NCBI RefSeq assembly: GCF_001021045.1
Contig: NZ_CP011545.1
Span: forward strand, 1 to 64,000
Direction of reading: 5' to 3'
DNA from: Corynebacterium testudinoris
GTDB lineage: Bacteria; Actinomycetota; Actinomycetes; Mycobacteriales; Mycobacteriaceae
DNA length: 64,000 nt
Made by a program: the position numbers and the translations under genes. Below are positions 46,233 through 55,715 of this stretch, one piece after another. Under the pieces are notes generated by a model. It was given only the letters and a program-made list of their open reading frames with translations, made no database searches and was not told where the DNA came from. Position 1 is the stretch's first letter; each line of letters opens with the position of its first letter.

Positions 46233-47417
46233 ATGACAGACCGGAGTGTGGCCGAGACCACTGTCGGGCAGGGGCCTCGCTGGCATGCCCTTTTGGAAAC
46301 CTTGCGCACGGAGGATGACGCCGTCATTGAGGGCACGGTGAGCCGATTGCAGGAAACTGTACCGGGCTACGAAATGGTCAATCGGGAGGCGTTAGCCGCG
46401 TCGGCGAGAAGAAACATAGCGCTGAGCATCCGTATCATTCGCGCCGGGGTCGATCCCCGGCCCGACGAGGTACCGGAAGCCGATGCTTTGGCGAATGAGC
46501 GGATGGGGCAGGGGGTGCCGCTGGGGAGCGTGCTCAGTGGCTTCCGGATCTCGATGATCAATATCCTGCGGCGGCTCATCGAGATGGCCCCGGATTTCGA
46601 TGTGCCCTCGGACGAGGTGGTCGAATGTTCGGCTCTGCTGTGGTCGCTCGGCGATGTCTTTTCTTCCCGGGCGACGTCCGTGTATCGCGACCGGGAGATT
46701 GCCCGAGCGGTGGCAGATGAGGCTCGGCGGTCGGAGTGGATCGGCAAGGCGGTCTCGGAGGATCGGGACATTTCCGAACTGCTGTGGGGCGCGGCGATGT
46801 ACAACGTTCCCACCGACGTGCCGCTGCGAGTACTGGCCGCCCCGACCCATGCCGAGGAGGGACCAGGGGCGGCGAACTCCCTGTGTGAGTGGGCTCAGCG
46901 CGCCGGGGTCCGTCTCATCACATCGGTCCAGTCGAGCGTTATCGTGGGCATCGTTATCGGGGAGATCGACGACGAGGCGGTGGAGCCGGAGACAACCGTC
47001 GGCGTTGGGCAGCCGGAGCGGTTGGAGAATCTCGCACGATCATTTCATGCCGCATCGCTCGCTTTGCGGGCCGCGGAATCCCTTGGGCGGCGGGGTGTGG
47101 TGGATGTGGAATCCTTGTCGTGGCGGCTCGGAGTCCACGCGTCCCCGGAGACCACCGAGCTGTTGCGCGAGCGCTACATTGCGCCGTTGGAGCACGCTGG
47201 AGCATTCCGTTTGGAGCTGCTCGAGTCGGTCCGTGCCTACCTGGACAACCGAATGAACATTCCAGCGGCGGCGCGCAGCATTCCGGTCCACGTGAACACG
47301 CTGCGCTATCGGCTGCGGCGCTTCGAGGAACTTACCGGCGCGGACCTCGGGGACGTCGATGGGCTCATCGAAGTGTCGTGGGCGTTGGCTGCCGAGGGGC
47401 GCTCACCACACTTGTAG
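46233..47417 (+). CDS. PucR-type transcriptional regulator
   Basis: A 394-aa regulator with a variable sensory N-terminal part and the C-terminal PucR helix-turn-helix: YLDNRMNIPAAARSIPVHVNTLRYRLRRFEELTGADL. Such proteins usually activate nearby catabolic genes in response to the substrate. It is directly upstream of, and on the same strand as, the 3-hydroxybutyrate operon, which it likely controls. ATG 46233 is chosen; the frame open from 46035 overlaps the GNAT gene. Confidence 0.82.
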   Translation: MTDRSVAETTVGQGPRWHALLETLRTEDDAVIEGTVSRLQETVPGYEMVNREALAASARRNIALSIRIIRAGVDPRPDEVPEADALANERMGQGVPLGSVLSGFRISMINILRRLIEMAPDFDVPSDEVVECSALLWSLGDVFSSRATSVYRDREIARAVADEARRSEWIGKAVSEDRDISELLWGAAMYNVPTDVPLRVLAAPTHAEEGPGAANSLCEWAQRAGVRLITSVQSSVIVGIVIGEIDDEAVEPETTVGVGQPERLENLARSFHAASLALRAAESLGRRGVVDVESLSWRLGVHASPETTELLRERYIAPLEHAGAFRLELLESVRAYLDNRMNIPAAARSIPVHVNTLRYRLRRFEELTGADLGDVDGLIEVSWALAAEGRSPHL

Positions 47418-47428
47418 CTGGCTACAAG
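47411..47428. promoter_or_regulatory. Palindrome upstream of the hydroxybutyrate operon
   Basis: CTTGTAGC-TG-GCTACAAG is an 8-bp perfect inverted repeat with a two-base centre, overlapping the pucR stop and 177 bases before the permease start. It is too compact for a terminator and lacks a T-run, so it is a candidate operator for the PucR-type protein. Confidence 0.4.
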
Positions 47429-47604
47429 AAACCGGTGGGAAGATTGCACACCCAGATGTAGCCGGGGTCACACGACTAGGGGCAGGCTGGAACGCATCAC
47501 CCACCAATAAGTGCTCCAGATCACAGGCAAGTGGACGCGAATGAGTGGGAGAACCCTCGTCCTCACGTGGCTCACCGCCACCCCTACATCAGAAGGAGGC
47601 GCCC

Positions 47605-49032
47605 GTGTTCCTCGGAGTCATCGGCATCCTGCTCTCCCTCATTATGTTGATCACGCTCGCGTATCGCGGCGTGCCGGTCATCATCGCCGCCCCGCTCTCC
47701 GCCATCGTGGCGTTGATCTTCTCCGGAGCTCCGATTCTGCCCGCGTACACCCAGATCTTCATGCCGGCCATGGGCAACTTCATCAGCAGTTTCTTCCCGG
47801 TCTTCCTGGTCGGTGCCATCTTCGGCATGCTGATGACGGTCACCGGGTATGCCAAGGCGATTGCCACCTCTGTCACCAAACTCATCGGTGACCGTGGAGC
47901 GATCGCCGCGACCGTCATCACTTCGGCACTCATGACTTACGGCGGCATCAGCCTCTTCGTCGTTGCCTTCGTGATGTACCCGCTGGCCCGCGAGCTTTTC
48001 CGGGTGGCCGACATTCCCCGCCGCCTCATCCCGGCGACGATCGCCCTGGGTATCTTCACCTTTACCATGACCGCGCTGCCGGGCACCCCGCAGGTGCAAA
48101 ACATCATCCCGGGTCAGTTCTTTGGCACCGGTTCTTTCGCCGGCGCCACCCTCGGACTCATCGGTTCCCTGGCAATCTTTGGCCTCGGCATGGCCTGGCT
48201 TGAGTTCCGGCGCCGTCAGCTCATCGCCAAGGGTGAGCACTTCTCTAGCCGGGAGAGCGGCGGCGAGACGTCGGCAGCGAGCGCCTCCGGCTTCGACTCC
48301 GGTTCTGGCGGCACCATGACGATCGCCCCGCCGAAGAGCGCGATTGTTCCGTTCCTGCCGCTGCTCACCGTCTTCGTGGTCAACTTCGCCTGCACTCTGT
48401 TCATCTTCCCTTCCCTCAACTGGGAGTACCTGTCTGAGGAGAAGTACGGCGGCATCACCCTGTCTAGCCGCTCTGCCCTGTGGGCGGTGCTCGTGGCTAT
48501 CGTCACGGCGATTTTGCTCATCGTTGCCCTCAACTTCCGCCACCGTCGCCAGCTCGGGCGCAGTCTGGCGGAAGGCGCGAAGAACTCCATGTTCCCCGTG
48601 TTCTCTACGGCGAGCGAGGTCGGCTACGGTGCCGTCGTCGCCTCCGTCGCGGCGTTCGCCATGATCCGCGATTCGGTGTTCAACATGGGCGCCAACGCCG
48701 TCATCACCTCGGTGGTCACCGTCTCCATCACCGCAGGTCTCACCGGGTCTTCCTCTGGTGGCATGACGATTGCCCTCAACGCGCTGGGCAACGATCTCCG
48801 CGATATGGCCCTGGCCGAGGGCACCAGCCTAGATGTCATGCACCGCCTCACCGCGATGGCCGCCGGTGGCTTGGACACCCTGCCGCACTCCGGCGCGGTG
48901 ATCACCCTGCTCATCGTCTGCGGGCTCACCCATAAGCAGTCCTACAAGGACATCGCCGTGATCACCATGGCCATCCCGGTCGCGGTCGTCGCGGCGCTCG
49001 TCGCCCTGGTGTCGCTCACCCCGATCTTCTAA
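47605..49032 (+). CDS. GntP-family permease (likely 3-hydroxybutyrate/organic acid)
   Basis: A 475-aa transporter with about 12 hydrophobic helices, of the GntP gluconate/hydroxy-acid family: PVFLVGAIFGMLMTVTGYAKAIA, DRGAIAATVITSALMTYGG, and the end region ALNALGNDL..LDTLPHSGAVITLL. GTG 47605 follows AAGGAGG at 47593-47599. It is the first gene of the ketone-body operon, so 3-hydroxybutyrate or acetoacetate is the most likely substrate. That specificity is inferred from neighbours. Confidence 0.82.
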   Translation: MFLGVIGILLSLIMLITLAYRGVPVIIAAPLSAIVALIFSGAPILPAYTQIFMPAMGNFISSFFPVFLVGAIFGMLMTVTGYAKAIATSVTKLIGDRGAIAATVITSALMTYGGISLFVVAFVMYPLARELFRVADIPRRLIPATIALGIFTFTMTALPGTPQVQNIIPGQFFGTGSFAGATLGLIGSLAIFGLGMAWLEFRRRQLIAKGEHFSSRESGGETSAASASGFDSGSGGTMTIAPPKSAIVPFLPLLTVFVVNFACTLFIFPSLNWEYLSEEKYGGITLSSRSALWAVLVAIVTAILLIVALNFRHRRQLGRSLAEGAKNSMFPVFSTASEVGYGAVVASVAAFAMIRDSVFNMGANAVITSVVTVSITAGLTGSSSGGMTIALNALGNDLRDMALAEGTSLDVMHRLTAMAAGGLDTLPHSGAVITLLIVCGLTHKQSYKDIAVITMAIPVAVVAALVALVSLTPIF

Positions 49033-49069
49033 GCCCCGATCTTTTAAGCACCACCGAGAGGACTCACCC

Positions 49070-49825
49070 ATGAACACCACCATTTCCCTCACCGGCCGCC
49101 GCGCCCTCATTACTGGCGGAGCTTCCGGGATCGGCGCCGCCTGTGCGCGGGCCTTTGCTGCCGCGGGCGCACACGTCACCATCTGCGATGTCAACGCCGA
49201 GGCCGCGCAGGAATTAGCGGATGAGCTGGGAGGTGATACCTTCATCGCCGACCTCGCGGACACTGCCGCGCTTGATGGTCTCCAGCTCGACGTGGACATC
49301 CTCGTCAACAATGCGGGCATCCAGCGCATCGCCCCGATCCACGAGTTCGACCCGGAGGCCTGGCGGCTGATCAATCGGCTCATGGTCGAAGCGCCCTTCC
49401 TCCTCGTCCGAGCCGCCCTCCCCGGCATGTATGAGCGCGGCTTCGGACGCATCATCAACATCTCCTCCGTCCATGGCCTGCGGGCGAGCGCGTTTAAGTC
49501 TGCGTACGTCACCGCCAAGCACGCTATCGAAGGGTTCTCCAAGGTCACCGCGCTGGAGGGTGGGCCACATGGAGTGACCTCCAACTGCATCAATCCTGCC
49601 TACGTCCGGACGGCGCTCGTCGAAAAGCAAATCGCCGATCAGGCGACAATCCATGGGATTGACGCGGACGAGGTCATCACCGACATCATGCTCACCAAGT
49701 CCAGTATCAAAAGGCTCATCGAGCCGGAGGAAGTCGCGTCCCTGGCCACGTGGCTCGCGTCCGAGAACGCCTGCATGGTCACCGGCGCCGCGTACACCAT
49801 CGATGGCGGCTGGACCGCCTCCTAG
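49070..49825 (+). CDS. 3-hydroxybutyrate dehydrogenase
   Basis: A 251-aa SDR enzyme oxidising 3-hydroxybutyrate to acetoacetate with NAD. Motifs are TGGASGIGAACARAF, LVNNAGIQRIAPI, active Ser in NISSVHGLRAS, and YVTAK. The FKSAYVTAKHAIEGFSKV and IEPEEVASLATWLASE stretches are typical of bacterial BDH. It lies between a permease and CoA-transferase genes, which supports the substrate. Confidence 0.88.
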   Translation: MNTTISLTGRRALITGGASGIGAACARAFAAAGAHVTICDVNAEAAQELADELGGDTFIADLADTAALDGLQLDVDILVNNAGIQRIAPIHEFDPEAWRLINRLMVEAPFLLVRAALPGMYERGFGRIINISSVHGLRASAFKSAYVTAKHAIEGFSKVTALEGGPHGVTSNCINPAYVRTALVEKQIADQATIHGIDADEVITDIMLTKSSIKRLIEPEEVASLATWLASENACMVTGAAYTIDGGWTAS

Positions 49826-49837
49826 AAAGGTTCCACC

Positions 49838-50542
49838 ATGTTCGAGCACAAGCTCACAGACTCGCTTTTCGACGGCATGACCCTCGCCGTCGGCGGCTTC
49901 GGTCTCTGTGGCATCCCCGCCACACTCATCGAAATGGTGCGGGATTCCGGCGTCCGGGATCTCACCGTCGTGTCCAACAACCTCGGCATCGACGGTGTTG
50001 GCCTCGGCCGCCTCCTGGAAACGGGCCAAATCTCTCGCGTTCTGGCCAGCTACATCGGCGAGAACAAGCTGTTCATGCAGCAATACCTTGACGGCAGCGT
50101 CGACGTTGAACTGGTTCCCCAGGGCACCCTCGCTGAGCGGATGCGCGCGGGCGGCGCCGGTATCGCCGCCTTCTACACCCGCACCGGCGTGGGCACCGAA
50201 GTCGCGGAGGGCAAACCCACCGTCGAGTTCGACGGTGAGACTTACGTGCAGGAACGCGCCATCATCGCCGATGTCTCACTCGTGCACGCGCACACGGCTG
50301 ATCCCGATGGCAACCTGCGCTATCGCCTGGCCGCCCGCAACTTCAACCCGGTCGCCGCCGAATGCGGCCGTGTCACCTTCGCCGAGGCCGAAAACCTCGT
50401 CGGTCGGGGTGATCTCGGCCCGGACGATATCCACACCCCCAGCGTCTTCGTCCACCACGTCACGCAGGCAACCATCCCCGCACAGATCGAAGTGCTGGTC
50501 ACCCGGCCCCCATCCACCCACGCGCCCCTCAAGGAGGGCTGA
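49838..50542 (+). CDS. 3-oxoacid CoA-transferase subunit A
   Basis: A 234-aa alpha subunit of a succinyl-CoA:3-oxoacid CoA-transferase that activates acetoacetate. It has AVGGFGLCGIPATLIEM and NNLGIDGVGLGRLLETGQI, typical of ScoA/PcaI proteins. The beta subunit begins three bases later. Acetoacetate rather than oxoadipate is inferred from the adjacent hydroxybutyrate dehydrogenase and thiolase. Confidence 0.9.
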   Translation: MFEHKLTDSLFDGMTLAVGGFGLCGIPATLIEMVRDSGVRDLTVVSNNLGIDGVGLGRLLETGQISRVLASYIGENKLFMQQYLDGSVDVELVPQGTLAERMRAGGAGIAAFYTRTGVGTEVAEGKPTVEFDGETYVQERAIIADVSLVHAHTADPDGNLRYRLAARNFNPVAAECGRVTFAEAENLVGRGDLGPDDIHTPSVFVHHVTQATIPAQIEVLVTRPPSTHAPLKEG

Positions 50543-50545
50543 TCC

Positions 50546-51199
50546 ATGACTTGGACCCGCAACGACATGGCCGCCCTCGCCGCCAGCGAGCTTGCCGACG
50601 GCGACTACGTCAACCTCGGCATCGGCATCCCCACCCTCATCGCCAATAACCTTCCCGACGGCGTCAATGTCACCATCCAAAGCGAAAACGGCATCCTCGG
50701 CATGGGCCCGAACCCCTACGAAGGGGAGGAAGACCCCGACCTCATCAACGCCGGAAAACAGACCATCACCCTGCTGCCCGGGGCGTCGATCTTCGATTCT
50801 GCAACCTCCTTCGGCATGATCCGCGCCGGGAAAATGAAGGCCGCATTCCTCGGCGCCATGGAGGTCTCCGCCTCTGGTGACCTGGCCAATTGGAAAATCC
50901 CCGGCAAACTGGTCAAGGGAATGGGCGGGGCGATGGATCTCGTCGCCGGCGCCCGGCGGGTCGTCGTGCTCACCGACCACACCGCCAAAGATGGCACCCC
51001 GAAGATCGTCGAGGAGTGCACCCTCCCCCTCACCGGGGTGGGCGTGGTGGACCGCATCATCACCAACCTCGCCGTCTTCGACATCGTCGACGGGGCACTC
51101 GTGCTTGTCGACGCCGCCCCCGGGGTCACCGTGGACGAGATCCGCGAGAAAACCGGCGCACCGTTCACGCTCGCCCCCACCAAGGAGAAGAACTCATGA
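50546..51199 (+). CDS. 3-oxoacid CoA-transferase subunit B
   Basis: A 217-aa beta subunit carrying the catalytic Glu in [11 protein letters not shown]. Other motifs are [19 protein letters not shown] and [20 protein letters not shown], as in ScoB/PcaJ. ATG 50546 is three bases after subunit A; the stop overlaps the thiolase start by ATGA. The two subunits form the active transferase. Confidence 0.9.
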   Translation: MTWTRNDMAALAASELADGDYVNLGIGIPTLIANNLPDGVNVTIQSENGILGMGPNPYEGEEDPDLINAGKQTITLLPGASIFDSATSFGMIRAGKMKAAFLGAMEVSASGDLANWKIPGKLVKGMGGAMDLVAGARRVVVLTDHTAKDGTPKIVEECTLPLTGVGVVDRIITNLAVFDIVDGALVLVDAAPGVTVDEIREKTGAPFTLAPTKEKNS

Positions 51200-52353
51200 G
51201 AGACGTCTACGTCGCCGGCATCGGCGAAACACCCATGGGCCGCTACCCAGACCGCAGCCTCCACGACATGATCCGCGACGCCGCTGGCCAGGCCATCGCC
51301 GAATCCGGCATCGACCCTGCCCGCATCGGCGCCGCCTACATCGGCAACTTCGCCGGCCAAACCCTCACCGGCCAGGGCCACCTCGGCCCCCTTATGACCG
51401 AAACCCTTGGGCTTATCGACGTCCCCGCCTTCCGCATCGAAGGCGCCTGCGCCTCCGGTGGCCTCGCCCTCCACCAAGCCGTCCAGGCCATCCGCTACGG
51501 AATCCACGACGTGGTGCTCGTCGGCGGCATGGAGAAGATGACCCATCAATCCACCGCCGTGGTCACCGAAGCACTCACCTCCGCAATGGACATCACCTAC
51601 GAGGGACACTCCGGACTCACCTTCCCCGGCCTCTTCGCCATGGTGGCCAACCGCTACTTCCACGAACACCGCAACGTCCGCCGCGAGATGGCCCAGGTCG
51701 CCGTACAATCCCACGACAACGCCCTGCTCAACCCGCATGCGCAACTGCGCAAGCAGATCGACGTCGATAAGGTGCTGTCCGCGCCCGCCATCGCCGACCC
51801 CCTCGGACTCTACGACTGCTCTCTGGTCACCGACGGCGCTGCCTTCCTTGTTCTCACCGCCGATCCCGTGGCGGAGGTGGGCAAACGAGGAGTACGCATC
51901 ACCGGCGTCGGCCACGGCGGCGACGCACTCACCCTCCATGGCAAAGCAACGAAGACCAGCTTCAAGGCCACCCGCCAAGCCTCCGCCACCGCCTACGAAC
52001 AGGCAGGCCTCACCCCCGCCGACATCGACCTCGCCGAAGTCCACGACTGCTTCACCATCACCCAGATCATCAACACCGAGGACCTCGGCTTCTTCGAACC
52101 CGGCCGCGGCGGCGACGCCGTCGCCGAGGGCCGCACCGCCCGCAACGGCGACATCCCCATCAACACCTCCGGCGGCCTCAAAGCCAAAGGCCATCCCGTC
52201 GGCGCAACCGGCATCAGCCAAGCCATCGAAATCATCACTCAACTGCGTGGCGACGCCGCCGAACGCCAAGTCACCACCCCCACCATCGGTCTCACCCACA
52301 ACCTGGGCGGCACCGCCGGCACCTGCGTGGTCACCATCTTCGAGGGAGAGTAA
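51196..52353 (+). CDS. Thiolase (SCP-x type acetyl-CoA acetyltransferase)
   Basis: A 385-aa thiolase. The nucleophilic Cys85 lies in [14 protein letters not shown]. The C-terminal half has [10 protein letters not shown] and the catalytic [14 protein letters not shown]. Sequence details ([24 protein letters not shown]) match SCP-x-like thiolases rather than PhaA types. These often need a DUF35/OB-fold partner, which is the next gene. The likely role is splitting acetoacetyl-CoA to two acetyl-CoA, completing ketone-body use. The frame extends upstream to 50890 only as antisense-free overlap and is not used. Confidence 0.88.
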   Translation: MRDVYVAGIGETPMGRYPDRSLHDMIRDAAGQAIAESGIDPARIGAAYIGNFAGQTLTGQGHLGPLMTETLGLIDVPAFRIEGACASGGLALHQAVQAIRYGIHDVVLVGGMEKMTHQSTAVVTEALTSAMDITYEGHSGLTFPGLFAMVANRYFHEHRNVRREMAQVAVQSHDNALLNPHAQLRKQIDVDKVLSAPAIADPLGLYDCSLVTDGAAFLVLTADPVAEVGKRGVRITGVGHGGDALTLHGKATKTSFKATRQASATAYEQAGLTPADIDLAEVHDCFTITQIINTEDLGFFEPGRGGDAVAEGRTARNGDIPINTSGGLKAKGHPVGATGISQAIEIITQLRGDAAERQVTTPTIGLTHNLGGTAGTCVVTIFEGE

Positions 52354-52357
52354 ACCC

Positions 52358-52573
52358 ATGTCAGCCACCATCTTCACCTACACCATCGTCCGCACCCCAC
52401 CCCAAGGATTCGACGGCGCCCCCTACTGCGTGGCCATCGTCGACCAGGACGGCACTCTAGAAACCGCCCGCGTCTCCGGCTACACCGACGGCCGCCAGAT
52501 CGCCATCGGTGATGAACTTGACCGGCTTGAAGCACCGGATGAGCACGGGGCTTATTACCGGCTGCGGGGGTGA
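52358..52573 (+). CDS. Short DUF35/OB-fold thiolase partner
   Basis: A 71-aa OB-fold protein: FTYTIVRTPPQGFDGAPYCVAIVDQDG, VSGYTDGRQIAIGDELDRL. It matches the C-terminal acyl-CoA-associated OB-fold (DUF35) and lacks the N-terminal four-Cys zinc ribbon. It starts four bases after the thiolase, a common pairing where the OB protein supports the SCP-x thiolase. It ends the operon. Confidence 0.7.
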   Translation: MSATIFTYTIVRTPPQGFDGAPYCVAIVDQDGTLETARVSGYTDGRQIAIGDELDRLEAPDEHGAYYRLRG

Positions 52574-52704
52574 GCGCTATTTAGCGTTCGAGAAAACAAG
52601 TGGTTTCGATGTGACTTTTCTGCCATGCTCTCCGGATACATCAGTCTGGCCACAAAGGTACGACAACTATTTGGCATCCTCTCAAGCCTTTCAACTGACA
52701 GCAG

Positions 52705-53676
52705 CTATCTGGCTCTGGATGGAGACCATGGGTGAAGCCTGTTCCAATTAGAGGGAAAGCCCATGTCTGCTAGTGATTTCGATGGCAGGCATTCGGAAGA
52801 AGATGTGAGAAACTCCGCCATATCTTTGGCCCAATCAATATGACCTTCGATTGATTCCAGGAGAAAGGACATGATCGTCAGCACACCATAAATGTCAGTA
52901 GATTGAGGTGTCTTCCCAAAGCCCTCAAAATAGCCATTTACTCGCTCAGCATCGGACACGTCCTTGGCACCGAACTGTCTGTCCCAAAGACGTGCATGGT
53001 GCGCGGTAAAATTCCTCACGAGTGAAAGCTGGTGGAGCCAACCTGCGAGGTTGGTAGCCCTTCCGCCTCTCTTCTTTGGCGGATCATTCAGGCCGAACCC
53101 CTTAGCGATTGCTCGTTGGTCGACGGACCTCAATTGTGCAAAGAGCTTCGATAGATCAGAAAAATCTAGGAGATCGGTGAGAACCCAGATGGGGAGCTCG
53201 CCCCCGTAGTTCTTTTTGTGGTGTACTGCGACTTCGTCGTTTCTCGTTAAGGCACGTTTGAATCGGTTATCGAAAGTCTTAAGAAGGATCGAATAGTCCG
53301 GTTTGGAGCGAAAATGACTTGCATCCTTATGCACGTCGGGGCCGTAGAATCCGAGATGGTAAGCCATGCGGGCGCGTAGTGCAACCTCGATCTTTTCGAT
53401 GCCTGAGAAGACTCTATACCGTAACTCTCGGTCGAAAATATACAAAGAGACGACATCCTCGAAGGTAGTGCCGTTTCTAAAGCGATTTACTTTCTTCCCG
53501 CGACTATTGGTTTCCCGAAAGTGATGAGTATAAAGGCTTAGTCGATAGTAGCCAGCCTCTTGGAGCCACTTTGTGGCGAATTGGTGATCTCCGATGATCA
53601 TGCCACGGCTGCTAAGCAGTGCTATCTGCTGGTCGTACGTCTTGTACGATTTCAGGGGGCGGGGAGGAGATGTCAT
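52705..53676 (-). CDS. Abi_2-family abortive infection protein (HEPN-like)
   Basis: A 323-aa protein of the AbiD/AbiF (Abi_2) family. It begins PPRPLKSYKTYDQQIALLSSRGM, continues LQEAGYYRLSLYTHHFRE and IFDRELRYRVFSGIEKIEVALRAR, and carries the HEPN RNase-type motif VRNFTAHHARLWDR (R-x5-H). Abi_2 proteins stop phage by killing or arresting the host, probably through RNA cleavage. It is a single gene with lower GC than its neighbours and AT-rich flanks, a sign of transfer. ATG 53676 is used; the frame open to 53829 is not supported. Confidence 0.88.
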   Translation of the reverse strand: MTSPPRPLKSYKTYDQQIALLSSRGMIIGDHQFATKWLQEAGYYRLSLYTHHFRETNSRGKKVNRFRNGTTFEDVVSLYIFDRELRYRVFSGIEKIEVALRARMAYHLGFYGPDVHKDASHFRSKPDYSILLKTFDNRFKRALTRNDEVAVHHKKNYGGELPIWVLTDLLDFSDLSKLFAQLRSVDQRAIAKGFGLNDPPKKRGGRATNLAGWLHQLSLVRNFTAHHARLWDRQFGAKDVSDAERVNGYFEGFGKTPQSTDIYGVLTIMSFLLESIEGHIDWAKDMAEFLTSSSECLPSKSLADMGFPSNWNRLHPWSPSRAR

Positions 53677-53855
53677 GGTTAGAAATGTATCAAGCCCGCT
53701 CCCCGTGGGTACGGGTGCGGGCTCAATGATTGCCATTATCGTAGACGATCGGTTCGCCACTTGTCCACTCGTAGTTGAGGCACTTGGGTCTATGTTTGCA
53801 ATCGTGAGCTCAGACCAAGTGGCATCCATGGGTTGACTATGACGCTACGTCGGGG

Positions 53856-54677
53856 TCAAGCCCTGATCTCCGCCAGCACCGCTGCGGCCATCTCCTTCTG
53901 ACCCAGTGGAGTCGGGTGCATGGGATAGGCATCGGTTTCGGCACCCGTGACGTCAGCCCAGCGTTCTGATGGTTCGGCGCAGACGGTGTGGGCGAAGGCG
54001 TTCTCGGGGAGGACGAATGTGGCGGCGTGCCGGGCAGCCGCATCCCGGACGACCGAATTGATCTCCTCCGTCAAGGAGACGGCCCACGCGACTTCAGAAC
54101 GTGGCACGCGATCCAGTGGTGCGCAGACTTCGTCGGTGCTCAGTAGTGGCAGGTAGCCGGTCGTGATGGTTCTTGCGTCGGGGCTGCGTTGGTTGATGGC
54201 GGTGTAGACGCGGTCGAGGTCGGCGGGCAGTGTGGCCAGCTGGGTAGTAACCGTTTCCTCAAGTGTTGACGAGCAAGAAACTTCACTACCGCGCATCATG
54301 TCGGCGAAACAGGTGGCGATGTCGCCGAAGTGGATGTCGTTGCCGCCGATGGAGAGGGTGACCAGGTTCGTATCGGGCGTGAGGGTATCAATCTGGTTTG
54401 CCAGCACGTCGGCGGTTTGGGCGCTGGAGCAGGTGGCGTCGGTGCCGCTACCGATGAGTGGATCGGAAAGCACGAGGGATGGGTAGTTGTCGCTGGATCG
54501 ATAGCACTCAACTGGCCCGGTGGTGTCGGCTGAGGCGCTGCCCATGGCGGCGAAGGAATCGCCGAGCGCCACGTACACCCCAAAGTCGTCGGGGATGTCC
54601 AGGGGCACCGGGGCGCTGCAACTCGCTAACAACACAGCGGGGATCACAACGAATGGAAAGCGCACCTTAAGCACCAT
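53856..54677 (-). CDS. SGNH/GDSL hydrolase lipoprotein
   Basis: A 273-aa exported protein with a signal peptide and lipobox LLASC (Cys near 20). SGNH blocks are VALGDSFAAMG (Ser), LSIGGNDIHF (Gly, Asn) and C-terminal DAYPMHPTPLGQKEMA (Asp/His). It is probably an esterase or lipase at the cell surface. Its start overlaps the last 11 bases of the iron-transporter ATPase, so it is co-transcribed with that ABC operon, an unusual partner. Confidence 0.85.
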   Translation of the reverse strand: MVLKVRFPFVVIPAVLLASCSAPVPLDIPDDFGVYVALGDSFAAMGSASADTTGPVECYRSSDNYPSLVLSDPLIGSGTDATCSSAQTADVLANQIDTLTPDTNLVTLSIGGNDIHFGDIATCFADMMRGSEVSCSSTLEETVTTQLATLPADLDRVYTAINQRSPDARTITTGYLPLLSTDEVCAPLDRVPRSEVAWAVSLTEEINSVVRDAAARHAATFVLPENAFAHTVCAEPSERWADVTGAETDAYPMHPTPLGQKEMAAAVLAEIRA

Positions 54678-55710
54678 AGGCCAACGGGCGGTGGATGCGC
54701 AGGGTCACGGCATCGCCGATGGTGGGGCGTTCACCACGCATGGTGGCGCGGAAGCGCAGTTGAGAGGGAGTTTGCAGGGTGACGCTGTAATCGCCGCCGT
54801 CGTAAAGCACCGATGCGATGGTGGCGGGAATGGCGTCCGGTGTACCGGCCGGCAGGACATCGACGGCGGCAGGCAAGACGGCGAGGCGGAGATCAGAACC
54901 AGGACTACCCTGCAGATCAACGTCATCGATTGCCCAGCTCACACCCAATGACGGGGCGGAGATTCTCCCGCCGTCGGCCACCGCGTCCAACAGGGTGGCA
55001 TCGGCGATGAAGGAGGCCACCCCTGGGGTGGCCGGGTGGTGGAGGAGGGTGGCGGGATCGGCGACCTGCTGCACGCGGCCGTCGATAAGCACGACGACGC
55101 GATCGGCGATCGAGAGAGCTTCCGCGCGATCGTGCGTGACGTGCACGGTGGTCAGGCCCGCGCTGCGGGTGAGTGCGACGAGTTCGCGGCGCAAGCTGTC
55201 GCGTAGGGGCTCGTCGAGGGCGGAGAGGGCTTCGTCGAGAAGCAGCACGCTGGGGTCGGCGATGATGGCACGGGCCAGTGCCACCCGCTGCCGCTGCCCG
55301 CCGGACAAACTGACAGGACGGCGCCCACCGAACCCCGCCAATCCCACCAGGTCAAGGATGCTGTCCACCAGCGTCTGTCGACGTTGCTTATCGACGCCCG
55401 CGCGGCGCAGCGGGTACTCCACGTTCCGCGCCACCGTCATGTGCGGCCACACCGCATGCTGTTGAAACACCATGCCCATCCCGCGCTTTTCCGGTGGCAC
55501 ATGCGTGAGATCACGTCCCGCGACGGTGACCTGCCCCTGCGAAGGCGAAAGGAAACCGGCAACGGTGCGCAGCAGCGTCGTCTTGCCCGAGCCCGACGGG
55601 CCAATGAGGGCGATGAACTCATGCTCGCGCACGCCAAGGTTCACCCGCTCCAGGCCCACCGTCCCGTCGGAGAAAGTGACGGTGACATCAGTGAGATCAA
55701 TAAAGGACAC
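54667..55710 (-). CDS. Iron-type ABC transporter ATP-binding protein (FbpC-like)
   Basis: A 347-aa ATPase: Walker A GPSGSGKTTLL, signature LSGGQRQRVALARA, Walker B VLLLDEALSALDEPLR, and H-loop VTHDRAEAL. A C-terminal TOBE-like regulatory domain follows. GTG 55710 (VSFIDLTDVTVTF) is the start; the frame further upstream is antisense to the permease. It belongs with the permease (five bases upstream) and the binding protein. Confidence 0.88.
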   Translation of the reverse strand: MSFIDLTDVTVTFSDGTVGLERVNLGVREHEFIALIGPSGSGKTTLLRTVAGFLSPSQGQVTVAGRDLTHVPPEKRGMGMVFQQHAVWPHMTVARNVEYPLRRAGVDKQRRQTLVDSILDLVGLAGFGGRRPVSLSGGQRQRVALARAIIADPSVLLLDEALSALDEPLRDSLRRELVALTRSAGLTTVHVTHDRAEALSIADRVVVLIDGRVQQVADPATLLHHPATPGVASFIADATLLDAVADGGRISAPSLGVSWAIDDVDLQGSPGSDLRLAVLPAAVDVLPAGTPDAIPATIASVLYDGGDYSVTLQTPSQLRFRATMRGERPTIGDAVTLRIHRPLAYGA

Positions 55711-55715
55711 GGGAA

